A stretch of DNA of 64,000 bases from Streptomyces caniscabiei (GTDB taxonomy: Bacteria > Actinomycetota > Actinomycetes > Streptomycetales > Streptomycetaceae), in the NCBI RefSeq assembly GCF_014930365.1, contig NZ_JABXWI010000003.1:186001-250000 (forward strand). The letters run 5' to 3'. Shown in pieces: positions 1 through 8,064 of the stretch. A model generated the notes under the pieces. The model worked only from the letters and a program-made list of their open reading frames with translations. It ran no database searches and had not been told where the DNA came from. The first letter of the stretch is position 1. Each line of letters starts with the position of its first letter. The position numbers and the translations under genes were made by a program.

Positions 1-38
1 TGAGGTGGTTTGCCGGGTGCGGGTGCGTGGGGGCTGAT

Positions 39-73
39 CGCGCAGTTCCCCGCGCCCCTGGAGGGGCGCGGGG
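39..73 (-). terminator. Hairpin terminator with a Streptomyces repeat core
   Basis: A perfect 11-bp stem (48-58 with 63-73) with a 4-base loop lies 16 bases beyond the stop of the minus-strand permease, where a terminator is expected. Its flank, 39-54, is the reverse complement of 33961-33976, so this is one of two copies of a dispersed palindromic element in the window. Confidence 0.7.
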
Positions 74-89
74 TGCGGGGACTTGGTGT

Positions 90-902
90 CTACTTCGCGT
101 CGTTGTCGTACTTCGCGGTGGCCCAGAAGTAGCCGAGGGCCGTGAGGCCCACGCACCAGGCGACGGCGAGCCAGCCGTTGTGGCCGATCTCGGTGCCGAG
201 GAGGAGGCCGCGCAGGGTCTCGATCGCGGGGGTGAAGGGCTGGTACTCGGCGATGGGCCGGAACCAGCCCGGCATGGTGTCGGCCGGGATGAAGGCGCTG
301 GAGATGAGGGGCAGGAGGATCAGCGGCTGGGCGCTGTTGGCGGCGGCCTCGGCGTTCGGGCTGACCAGGCCCATGCCGACCGCGATCCAGGTGAGCGCCA
401 GGGAGAACAGGGCGAGCAGGCCGAGCGCAGCCAGCCACTCCAGGGCGGTGGCGTCGACGGAGCGGAACCCGATGGCGACGCCCACGGCGCCGACGAGCAC
501 CACGCTGGCGACGCAGCTCAGCACGCTGCCGGCGACATGCCCGACGAGGACGGAGCTGCGGTGGATCGCCATCGTGCGGAAGCGGGCGATGATGCCCTCG
601 TTCATGTCGGTGGCGACCGAGACCGCGGTCCCGACGACGGTGCCGCCGATGGTCATCATCAGGATGCCCGGGACGATGTAGGCGATGTAGTCGGAGCGGT
701 CGCTGCCGCCGATGCCCGCGCTCATCACGTCGCCGAAGATGTAGACGAAGAGCAGCAGCAGCATGATCGGGGTCAGCAGCAGGTTGAGGGTGAGGGAGGG
801 ATAGCGGCGCGCGTGCAGGAGGTTGCGGCGCAGCATCGTGGAGGAGTCGCGGACGGCGAGGGCGAGGGAGCTCGGGCGGGCGGTGGCCTGGGGGGCGCTC
901 AT
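90..902 (-). CDS. ABC-2 type exporter permease (DrrB-like)
   Basis: Predicted 270-aa integral membrane permease that would form the pore of an exporter with the ATPase encoded just upstream. A charged N-terminal tail (about residues 1-40) is followed by about six hydrophobic segments, starting with a run of Leu near residue 45 (LNLLLTPIMLLLLFVYIF). It includes the amphipathic stretch and PGWFRPIAEYQPFTP region usual in ABC-2 (ABC2_membrane) permeases of the daunorubicin-resistance type. The ATG overlaps the ATPase stop by 4 bases (ATGA), so translation is probably coupled. The substrate cannot be read from sequence; drug, lipid or peptide export are all possible. Confidence 0.9.
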   Translation of the reverse strand: MSAPQATARPSSLALAVRDSSTMLRRNLLHARRYPSLTLNLLLTPIMLLLLFVYIFGDVMSAGIGGSDRSDYIAYIVPGILMMTIGGTVVGTAVSVATDMNEGIIARFRTMAIHRSSVLVGHVAGSVLSCVASVVLVGAVGVAIGFRSVDATALEWLAALGLLALFSLALTWIAVGMGLVSPNAEAAANSAQPLILLPLISSAFIPADTMPGWFRPIAEYQPFTPAIETLRGLLLGTEIGHNGWLAVAWCVGLTALGYFWATAKYDNDAK

Positions 903-1867
903 CGGACGGTCTCCTCGGACTGGTTCGGCTGGGCGGGGACGTCGGTGCCGGTCAGGGCGAAGAACACGTCGTCGAGGTCGGGGGTGTGCACGGTGAGTTC
1001 GTCGGCCTCGATGCCGGCGGTGTCCAACCGGTCGAGGACGGCGCGCAGTTCGCGCTGGGTGCCGCCGCTGGGAATCTGCAGGGCGAGGGCCTCGTCGTCC
1101 CGGGTGACCTCGCGCAGCGCGGAGGCGGCGGAGCGGTAGGCGCCCGGGTCGGTGAAGCGGAGGCGGACGTGCCCGCCGGGTATCTGCCGCTTCAGTTCGT
1201 CGGCGGTGCCCTCGGCGGCGATCTTTCCGTTGTTCAGGACCGCGATGCGGTCGGCGAGTTCGTCGGCCTCCTCCAGGTACTGGGTGGTGAGGAAGACGGT
1301 GACGCCGTCGGAGACCAGTTCACGGATGATCTGCCACATGTTGTGGCGGCTGCGCGGGTCGAGGCCGGTGGTCGGCTCGTCGAGGAAGATGATGCGCGGG
1401 TCGCCGACCAGGGTCATGGCGATGTCGAGCCGGCGCTTCATGCCGCCCGAGTAGGTGGAGGCGGGCTTCCCGGCGGCCTCGGTGAGGTCGAAGCGCTCCA
1501 GCAGTTCGGCGGCGACCCGCCGCCCCTCCCTCCTGGGCAGGTGGTGCAGGTCCGCCATGAGGAGCATGTTCTCCTCGCCCGTGATCAGCCCGTCGACGGC
1601 CGAGAACTGCCCGGTGACACCGATCGCGGCGCGGACCGCCTGCGGGTCGGCGGCGAGGTCGTGGCCGCCGACCCGGATCCCGCCGGACCCGGGGCCGGGC
1701 GGCACGAGAGTGGAGAGGATCTTGACGGCGGTGGTCTTGCCGGCCCCGTTCGGGCCGAGCAGGGAGAAGATCGTCCCCTCGGGGACGGTCAGGTCGATGC
1801 CGTCGAGCACGACCTTGTCTCCGTAGGACTTGCGCAGTCCGTTCGCCGCGATGGCCGGGCTGGTCAT
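899..1867 (-). CDS. ABC exporter ATP-binding protein (DrrA-like)
   Basis: 322-aa cytoplasmic ATPase powering the adjacent permease. Visible motifs are Walker A GPNGAGKTT, signature YSGGMKRRLD and Walker B IIFLDEPTTGLDP, then the DrrA-family C-terminal extension that usually regulates or docks the ATPase. I place the start at the ATG preceded by a GAAGGAG ribosome site about 11 bases upstream; the frame is open further upstream only because it reads through the DUF4097 gene. It sits 41 bp downstream of the DUF4097 gene, so the three minus-strand genes probably form one operon read from 2580 to 90. Confidence 0.95.
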   Translation of the reverse strand: MTSPAIAANGLRKSYGDKVVLDGIDLTVPEGTIFSLLGPNGAGKTTAVKILSTLVPPGPGSGGIRVGGHDLAADPQAVRAAIGVTGQFSAVDGLITGEENMLLMADLHHLPRREGRRVAAELLERFDLTEAAGKPASTYSGGMKRRLDIAMTLVGDPRIIFLDEPTTGLDPRSRHNMWQIIRELVSDGVTVFLTTQYLEEADELADRIAVLNNGKIAAEGTADELKRQIPGGHVRLRFTDPGAYRSAASALREVTRDDEALALQIPSGGTQRELRAVLDRLDTAGIEADELTVHTPDLDDVFFALTGTDVPAQPNQSEETVR

Positions 1868-1908
1868 GGTGGGAGTGCTCCTTCGGGCTGCTGGGCGGAG
1901 GTCGTGGG

Positions 1909-2580
1909 TCAGAGGCTGCGGGCGGTGATGTCGCCGTAGCCGGTGGTGGCGTGGATGTCGAGCCGGGCGTCGGCGTCCCCGGTGTTCCTGAGCGAGTTGT
2001 GGATCCGGCCGTGGGAGGTGCCGGCGTCCAGGGAGGCCGAGGCGTCGGCGGCGGCGCCGACGGAGATCTCGCCGTACCCGGTGTGCAGGGTGACGGTGCC
2101 GCGGACGGCCTCGGTGATGCGCAGGTCGCCCTTGCCGCTGGTGATCTCGGCGGGGCCGCCCAGGCGTCCGACCAGCGCGTCGCCGGCCAGGAGGTTCAGC
2201 CGGGCGCCGGCCACCTCGTCGAGCTTGACCAGGCCGTGCGCGCCGTCGATGGCCACGTCGCCCAGCCGTCCGACGCCGCGGAACTCGGCGGCGGCCGCCT
2301 TGGCCTCGACATGGGAGCCGGCGGGCAGCTGGACGGTCACCTCCAGGCTGCCGGAGGGGCCGAGGATCTCGCTCTTCGCCACCGGGGCCTGGATCCGCAG
2401 GACGCCGTCGCTGTAGTCGACCGTGGTCCGCTCGGCGGCCCGGACGTCCCGGCCCTTGGCGGCGTCGGCGGGCCGGACCTCGACGGTGGTGTCGGCCCGG
2501 TCGGCGGCGATGAGCCGCACGCGCCCGGCGGGGATGTCCAGGACGGTGGAGATCGGGGCGGGGGTGTCGAACTTCTGCAT
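1909..2580 (-). CDS. DUF4097-family beta-repeat protein
   Basis: 223-aa protein without a signal peptide or membrane segment, made mostly of alternating beta strands with Gly/Asp turns (for example GHGLVKLDEVAGARLNLLAG-like repeats from about residue 70 to the end). This fits the DUF4097 'putative adhesin' solenoid. Such proteins often precede ABC exporters in Streptomyces, but I know of no defined role. The start at 2580 has an AAGGAG site 8 bases upstream. Its promoter region is shared with the divergent regulator at 2817 and carries the GTTGC/GCAAC repeats, so that regulator probably controls this operon. Confidence 0.85.
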   Translation of the reverse strand: MQKFDTPAPISTVLDIPAGRVRLIAADRADTTVEVRPADAAKGRDVRAAERTTVDYSDGVLRIQAPVAKSEILGPSGSLEVTVQLPAGSHVEAKAAAAEFRGVGRLGDVAIDGAHGLVKLDEVAGARLNLLAGDALVGRLGGPAEITSGKGDLRITEAVRGTVTLHTGYGEISVGAAADASASLDAGTSHGRIHNSLRNTGDADARLDIHATTGYGDITARSL

Positions 2581-2637
2581 GGTGTGTCTCCTTCGGCTCT
2601 TCGTTCGGCGTTTCGTTTCCGACAACGGAAAAGCTAC

Positions 2638-2761
2638 GTTGCGTTCGAGGATCGAGCAACATAGTCGTTGCGAAGAAATGCAGAAAACGCAGGTGAGAGC
2701 AAGGAAATCATTGCAACAGGTAGAGAAGTAACGCAACAGCTTCAGTGCGTTGCGTTGCAAT
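2638..2761. promoter_or_regulatory. Operator array of GTTGC/GCAAC repeats
   Basis: The divergent promoter region holds at least six copies of GTTGC or its complement: 2638-2642, 2656-2660, 2667-2671, 2713-2717, 2733-2737, 2749-2753 and 2754-2758. The last four make two nested inverted repeats: ATTGCAAC at 2710-2717 with GTTGCAAT at 2754-2761, and inside it ACGCAAC at 2731-2737 with GTTGCGT at 2749-2755. The stretch is much richer in A/T than its surroundings. It most likely binds the regulator encoded at 2817 and controls both that gene and the exporter operon. The arrangement is seen directly; the function is inferred. Confidence 0.7.
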
Positions 2762-2816
2762 GGATTGGGTGCGAACGCTATGGTGGGCGCTCCACCGAGC
2801 ACGAAGGAGAACAGCG

Positions 2817-3572
2817 ATGCCGGGAGGCAGGCTCACTCAGCAGGAACGCCACCAGATCGCGCTGGGGCTGGCCGACGGCCTCGCCTACGCGGAGATCGCC
2901 CGACGCCTGGAACGCCCGACCTCGACGATCACGCGCGAGGTGATGCGCAACGGCGGCCCCACCTCCTACCGCGCCGACCTGGCCCACCGCGCCACCGAAC
3001 GCCGCGCCCACCGGAGCCGCGGGACCACGCCCCGGGCGGCCCAGGCCCCCGAGCAGGCCCACGGCCGGGACGCCGAGGCCGTACGCGAGTACGAGGAGAC
3101 GTTCACCAACGTCATGATCGCCTCGGGCATGCCCGCGATGATGGCCCGGGTGATGGCCTGCCTCACCCTCACCGACAGCGGCAGTCTCACCGCCTCCGAA
3201 CTGGCCCAGCGGCTCCAGGTGAGCCCGGCGTCCGTCTCGAAGGCGATCACCTACCTCGACGGCCAGGGCATGGTCCGCCGGGAGCAGGGCGAACGCCGCC
3301 GGGAGCGCTACGTCGTCGACGACGACGTCTGGTACCGGTCGATGATCGCCAGCGCCCGGGCCATCGCCCAGGTCGTCGAGATCGCCCGCCAGGGCGTCGG
3401 CGTCCTCGGCACCGGCACCCCCGCCGCCGCCCGCCTGGAGAACGTCGCCCGCTTCCTGGACTTCGTCGGCGAGAACACCGCCCGCGCCGCCGAGCAGGCC
3501 CGCGCGGTCCTGCACACCAAGCCGCCGACGCCCGCGGACGGCACCGCCGGACCCGACGCGGACCAGGAGTAG
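2817..3572 (+). CDS. Transcriptional regulator, IS30-type HTH fused to MarR/GbsR-type winged helix
   Basis: 251-aa DNA-binding protein. Residues about 5-48 (LTQQERHQIALGLADGLAYA, then EIARRLERPTSTITREV) look like the N-terminal HTH_38 of IS30-family transposases. A linker rich in Arg/Ala follows. About residues 95-165 form a second, MarR/GbsR-like winged helix (LTASELAQRLQVSPASVSKA with the following wing EQGERRRERYVV). No DDE catalytic domain remains, so it is not a transposase. The start has GAAGGAGA about 7 bases upstream. Divergent from the exporter operon, it is probably its repressor and its own. Ligand unknown. Confidence 0.85.
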   Translation: MPGGRLTQQERHQIALGLADGLAYAEIARRLERPTSTITREVMRNGGPTSYRADLAHRATERRAHRSRGTTPRAAQAPEQAHGRDAEAVREYEETFTNVMIASGMPAMMARVMACLTLTDSGSLTASELAQRLQVSPASVSKAITYLDGQGMVRREQGERRRERYVVDDDVWYRSMIASARAIAQVVEIARQGVGVLGTGTPAAARLENVARFLDFVGENTARAAEQARAVLHTKPPTPADGTAGPDADQE

Positions 3573-3593
3573 GCAGGCACCGGCGGCCCGGCC

Positions 3594-5177
3594 TCACGGA
3601 CTCCGGCGGAAGCGGCGCAGGGCCGGGAGCGGGCCTCCGCCCGAGGTGACGAAGGTGCCGGCGCCCTGGACCCGGCGCGGTCGCCGCGCGTCCGCCTCCC
3701 ACAGGGCGAGTTCGGGGTCGTAGGGGCCGAGGACGACGCGCTCGGCGTCCGGGGAGTCGAAGACGCGGACCGGATGGGTGCGGTCCCAGGCCGGCCAGCC
3801 GGGCGTGCCCTCCGTCACGAAGCCGACCCAGGCGGTGTGCAGGGCGGTGGCCAGGTCGCGCGGGGCGTGCTCGCCGGCGAGCTTGGCGGAGGCGGGGGTG
3901 TGGCCGGTGTCGAAGACGAAGCCGAGTTCCAGGGCGTGGCAGGCGCCGAGGGCGGGGACGCCGGAGGACCAGGCGAACTCGTAGACGTAGGACCTGGCCT
4001 GGTCGAGGCGGGCGTCCGCCACCCGGTGCAGCGGGACCCGCAGGAGGTGGTCGGTGACGAGTCGACCGACCAGGTCGGCGGTGCCCTTGTCCGGGTGCAG
4101 GTCGCGGTAGGCGCGCGGGACCTCGGGGCCGCAGTGGCAGCGGGCCCGGGCACCGGCCAGCGCGACCGTGCCGAGGCGGTCGACGCGTTCCTGGAGGCCG
4201 CCGGGGACGAGCCAGAGCCGGTGCTCGTCGCGGGTCCAGCCCATCAGCAGGTCGGTCCCCGGGGCCGCGCCGTGCTCGGTGAGCGCCTGGAGCGGGTCGG
4301 TGGGCAGCAGGTCGCCGTCGACGACGATGCCGAAGGCGGGACCGCCGAGCACCGGGCTGCTGAGACGGCCGACCTCGGCCTGCGCCTCGGCGAGCGCGGA
4401 GCGGTCCACGGCGGCGAAGGCCGCGGCGGTCGCCGGTACCTTGAGCCGGTTCGCCATCCGGCGGACCATCCGGCGCACCTTGTCCCGGTCCAGGGCCTCC
4501 GGCGGCCCGCTCTGCAGCACGGCACGGCGGAACAGCCCCCGGGCGCGGGGCATCGCCAGCAGCGCGCCGACGCTGATGGCGCCGGCCGACTGACCGGCCA
4601 GGGTCACCCGGTCCGGATCACCGCCGAACGCCTCGATCGACTCCCGCACCCACTCCAGCGCGGCCAGCTGGTCACGCAGCCCCAGGTTGGCCGGGGCGTC
4701 CGGGAAGAGGCCGTAACCCTCCACGCCCAGGCGGTAGTTGAGGGAGACCAGCACCACCCCGTCCCGGGCGAAGGCGGCACCGTCGTAGACGGGGACCGCC
4801 GACGAGCCCCGGGTGAGGGCGCCGCCGTGGATCCAGACCAGGACCGGCAGCCGGGCCCCGTGACCCGGCTCCGGCGTCCACACGTTCAGGTTGAGGCAGT
4901 CGTCGCCCGGGACGACGGGGTCCGACAGGTAGCGGGCGAACGCCTCCGAGTACGGCGGCTTCGGAGACGTCGGACCGAAGGCGACGGCGTCCCGCACCCC
5001 CGGCCAGGGCTCGGGCGGGGCGGGCGGGCGGAACCGGCGGGGACCGAAGGGCGGGGCCGCGTACGGGACGCCCCGGAACACCGCGATCCGCGTCCCGTCG
5101 CCGTCCACGGCCTCGTAGCCGCCGCGTACGTCGCCGTACGGCGTCCTGACCACGGGACCTCGCCGGTCTGCCGTCAT
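3594..5177 (-). CDS. Type B carboxylesterase/lipase
   Basis: 527-aa alpha/beta-hydrolase of the carboxylesterase family (para-nitrobenzyl-esterase type). Family hallmarks are the N-terminal [16 protein letters not shown], the [11 protein letters not shown] motif, the oxyanion HGGALTRG and the nucleophile elbow GQSAGAIS. The acid residue probably lies near TRDEHRLW and the catalytic His in [11 protein letters not shown]. No signal peptide is visible, so it is probably cytoplasmic. The start is set at an ATG with GAGGAG about 10 bases upstream. A strong hairpin lies between it and the upstream lyase gene, so it may be transcribed separately. It could deacylate imported oligosaccharides, but that is only context. 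Confidence 0.9.
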   Translation of the reverse strand: MTADRRGPVVRTPYGDVRGGYEAVDGDGTRIAVFRGVPYAAPPFGPRRFRPPAPPEPWPGVRDAVAFGPTSPKPPYSEAFARYLSDPVVPGDDCLNLNVWTPEPGHGARLPVLVWIHGGALTRGSSAVPVYDGAAFARDGVVLVSLNYRLGVEGYGLFPDAPANLGLRDQLAALEWVRESIEAFGGDPDRVTLAGQSAGAISVGALLAMPRARGLFRRAVLQSGPPEALDRDKVRRMVRRMANRLKVPATAAAFAAVDRSALAEAQAEVGRLSSPVLGGPAFGIVVDGDLLPTDPLQALTEHGAAPGTDLLMGWTRDEHRLWLVPGGLQERVDRLGTVALAGARARCHCGPEVPRAYRDLHPDKGTADLVGRLVTDHLLRVPLHRVADARLDQARSYVYEFAWSSGVPALGACHALELGFVFDTGHTPASAKLAGEHAPRDLATALHTAWVGFVTEGTPGWPAWDRTHPVRVFDSPDAERVVLGPYDPELALWEADARRPRRVQGAGTFVTSGGGPLPALRRFRRSP

Positions 5178-5266
5178 CGCGCACCAGCTCCTCACGCCGC
5201 CCGCTCGTGAACCGTCGTCCACCTCAGAGCACCACATCCCCGCGCGGTATTCCGGTCGTGCCGGGT

Positions 5267-5302
5267 CCCGAGCGGCCGTTCGGGCGACGACGGCCGCTCG
5301 GG
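5267..5302 (-). terminator. Hairpin terminator after the alginate-lyase-like gene
   Basis: A perfect 13-bp inverted repeat (5267-5279 with 5290-5302, 10-base loop) starts 9 bases beyond the stop of the minus-strand gene ending at 5311. It is the likely end of the long minus-strand polysaccharide transcript. No T-run follows, as is common in Streptomyces. Confidence 0.75.
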
Positions 5303-5310
5303 GGCGGTGG

Positions 5311-6564
5311 CTACTTGGCGTACATCAGGGTGCCGAAGCCCAGCTGGTCGTAGCCGCCGCTGTTGGGGCCGTAGTCGCCGCCGCCTCCTTCAGGGCGGAC
5401 GCTCTCCGCCATCCGCGTGATGTACGGGACGGACAGGCCCCGGCGCCGTGCGTAGTGGTAGTGCAGGAGGTCCCACACGGGGCGGACCTGGCCCCGGCCG
5501 CTGGAGGAGATCACGGTGTGGGTCTGCTGGGCGCAGTTCTGCCCGGTGCCCCAGGTGTAGGCGGTGAAGGGCACGTCCTCGCCCAGGTTGTACTTGGCGA
5601 CGTACTGGGCGGCCTTCATGAACCGGTTGTTGTCGTAGCCGTAGAGGTCCTCGCCCTGGGACCAGGCCATCTCGCAGAAGGCACCCATCTGGCCCATGCC
5701 CATCATGGTGTGCCCCTGGTCGCGGCCGGACTCCTGCCACTGGGCGAGGCCCTGGCTGTCGTACAGGAACGGCACGGCCTTGCGGATCGCGCCGTTGCCC
5801 GCGCCGTTCTTGAAGTAGTTCACGGCCTGGTCGTACTTGGCGCCGTCGTCGCACAGGATCCCGATCGCGAGGATCGAGTTCATGGTGCACAGGTCCCAGT
5901 TGGACCAGTAGTTGGTGATGCAGGCGTCGTTGTGGTTGTTCAGGAACTGGTTGTTGAGCGGATAGAAGACGTTGAGCATCATCGTCTTGAACCGGTTCAG
6001 GTCGAACCCGGCGTAGCCGCGCATCAGTTCGGCGGCGTTCGCGAACTGGTAGCCGTAGATCCCGGCGGCCAGGAACCGGTCCGCGTTGCCGGTGACGGTG
6101 GTGAGCTTCGACGACCAGGCGTTGAGGATGCGGACGGCCGTGTCGCCGTGGGCGGTGGTGCCGGCGATCTTCCAGCGCAGCGCGTTCTGGTAGGCGGCGT
6201 GGATGTCGTTGTAGAGGATGCCGTAGTTCTCGCCCGTTCCACCACGGATGATCGTGGCCTGCGGGTTGGGCGTCCAGGTGCTCGCGGAGTGGGAGTTGGC
6301 GGTCAGCCGGTTCCAGCCGGACAGCCACGGGTCGTCGCCGGCGGCCACGCGCACCTTGGCGCGATTGAGTTCGCCGTAGACGTGCAGCATGCCGGGGTGG
6401 GTGAAGGTGGCCGGGGCCGCCTCCGCCGTCGTGGTGACGGAGGAGGCGGCACCCAGCGCGAGGGCGGCGGTGAGTCCGCCGGCGGTCCGCAGCAGACCTC
6501 TGCGGCTCAACTCGCCCTCGGGAGCGAGCCCTTCGGGGCTCGTGTGGGGGGAAGTGCGGCTCAT
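5311..6564 (-). CDS. Secreted alginate lyase-like protein (Tat-exported)
   Basis: 417-aa protein with a Tat signal ([11 protein letters not shown], then an Ala-rich core, probable cleavage after AEA near residue 42) and an alpha-helical toroid domain of the alginate lyase superfamily. Conserved-looking stretches are [59 protein letters not shown] and [10 protein letters not shown]. Asn-His and Arg-His residues in the WSNWDL and GRDQGH regions would form the active site. The exact polyuronate or glycosaminoglycan substrate is not clear. It shares the domain with the split gene at 7988-9973. The start follows a GGAGA site and sits 54 bp after the preceding frame. Confidence 0.85.
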   Translation of the reverse strand: MSRTSPHTSPEGLAPEGELSRRGLLRTAGGLTAALALGAASSVTTTAEAAPATFTHPGMLHVYGELNRAKVRVAAGDDPWLSGWNRLTANSHSASTWTPNPQATIIRGGTGENYGILYNDIHAAYQNALRWKIAGTTAHGDTAVRILNAWSSKLTTVTGNADRFLAAGIYGYQFANAAELMRGYAGFDLNRFKTMMLNVFYPLNNQFLNNHNDACITNYWSNWDLCTMNSILAIGILCDDGAKYDQAVNYFKNGAGNGAIRKAVPFLYDSQGLAQWQESGRDQGHTMMGMGQMGAFCEMAWSQGEDLYGYDNNRFMKAAQYVAKYNLGEDVPFTAYTWGTGQNCAQQTHTVISSSGRGQVRPVWDLLHYHYARRRGLSVPYITRMAESVRPEGGGGDYGPNSGGYDQLGFGTLMYAK

Positions 6565-6618
6565 TGCTTGTCTCCATTCCATGGAGGAGCCCCGCGGACC
6601 CCGAGGGCCCGCAGGGCT

Positions 6619-8064
6619 CTAGAGGGGGGTGATGCTCACCTCGCTGAATCGCGCGGTGACGTGGGCCAGCGGGTCGCGGGAGCAGACCACCAGGCCCACG
6701 TGGTAGGGGGCGTCACCGAAGCCGGGGATCTCTCCGTCGGCGAGGGGGGTGAAGGTGACACCTCCGTCTGTGGACACCGCCGCGGAGAACGCGGTCCCGA
6801 CGCGTCTCAGCCGCAGCAGGCAGGGGGCGGTGACCGGGGCACCGCCCGTGAACGCCGACCGTCCGGCCACGGTCGTCCGGAGCATCAGCTGGGCACTCGT
6901 CCCGCCGCTGACGATCGCCCCGGCCGCCTGGTCGAACGGCGACAGCGACTTGGCCATCAACAGCCCGACCCGGTCGGCCGCCGCGCCGGTGCGGGAGACC
7001 AGCCGGGCGGTGATCTCGCAGTCGCCGGTGACCGGCCGCCGCGTGAACTGCCCCGTCATGCCCTGGTTGTTGACGGACAGGTCGACACCCGCGCCCCGTA
7101 CGACGAAGGTCCCGTCCTCCTCGTACGCCGTACTGCCGGGGGTACGGACCGCGACCACGCCCAGGGTCCCGACGGCGCGCTCGTCGAGGACGACGTCGCC
7201 GAGATCGCCGTACGACCAGGGTGCCGGGGGCGGTGTGCCGACGGTCAGGATGAGGGTGCCGGACGCCTCGCCCGCCGCGTTGCCCGCGGTGGTGGTGACG
7301 GTGAACTCGCCGGTCCGGGTGGGGGTTCCGGAGATCAGACCCGTGCGTCCGTCGACGCGCAGGCCCGCGGGGAGTCCGCTCGCGCCGAAGCGCACGGGAG
7401 CGTGCGAGGCACGGATCAGGTACTGGAAGGGGGCACCCTGGTTGGCGAACGCCTGCGCGGCGGAGGTGAGTCGCGGCGTGGTGGGGGACGGCATGCGTGC
7501 GGCGACCGGCTCCGAGCGGGGGCCGTGTCCGCCCTCGTTGCTCTTCGTGACGACGTAGTGGTACGTCGTGCCGGGGGTGCCGGTGGCGTCCGTGTACCGG
7601 AGGCGGGCGCCGAAGCCGACCGGGGCGACGCCGGTCGCGATCGTCCGGTAGGTGCCGTCGGCGCGAGTGGCGCGCCGCACCCGGTAGCGGGCGGAGAGGT
7701 CGGGATCGGTCCAGGTCAGCTCGACCGCGTCGGCCCCGGCGCCGGCCCTGAGGTCGGTGGCCCGTCGGGCGGGGCGGGGCACCGACCAGACCTCTCCCCC
7801 GGTGGCGGACACCACGGTGACGTTGTCGAAGGCGCCGGTGCCGGTGTCGGCGTACTCCTCGTCGACGCCCAGACAGGACGTGAGGACCAGTCCGGCGTGC
7901 ACGGTCCGCCCCAGGTCGACCTCGGAGCTGCCGACCTCGGTCCACCGGACGCCGTCCGGCGAGATCGCCCCGGTGCAGCGGCGGCCCTTACGGGTCACCC
8001 GCACCCAGTACGGCGCCCGTAGCCGGTAGCCGTCGCCCGCGCCCTCGACGTACGGGGCCTCCAG
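6619..8064 (-). pseudogene. Displaced C-terminal half of a multidomain lyase (frameshifted)
   Basis: About 482 codons without a start of their own, in the frame left by the gene at 7988-9973 after a homopolymer of seven G (8064-8070, C on the coding strand). Removing one base joins GALPESATP directly to LEAPYVEGAGDGYRLRAPYW, completing a half-finished beta-sandwich module. The fragment then holds a fibronectin-III-like domain (TWTDPDLSARYRVRRAT...YHYVVTKSNEG), a putative-Ig (He_PIG) module (GASGLPAGLRVDGRTGLISG) and a final laminin-G/DUF1349-like module to the stop. It could be made only by a +1 slip on the C-run, or the run may be a sequencing error or a real mutation. Confidence 0.75.

Noticed and set aside
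2817..2945. IS30 transposase remnant
   Set aside because: The HTH is in frame with a complete second DNA-binding domain and has its own ribosome site, so it is a regulator; no DDE domain or terminal repeats are present.
5455..8022. 855-codon open frame on the plus strand
   Set aside because: It is antisense to the two lyase genes; its Gly/Val/Arg/His-rich composition is the usual shadow of high-GC coding sequence and it crosses gene borders.
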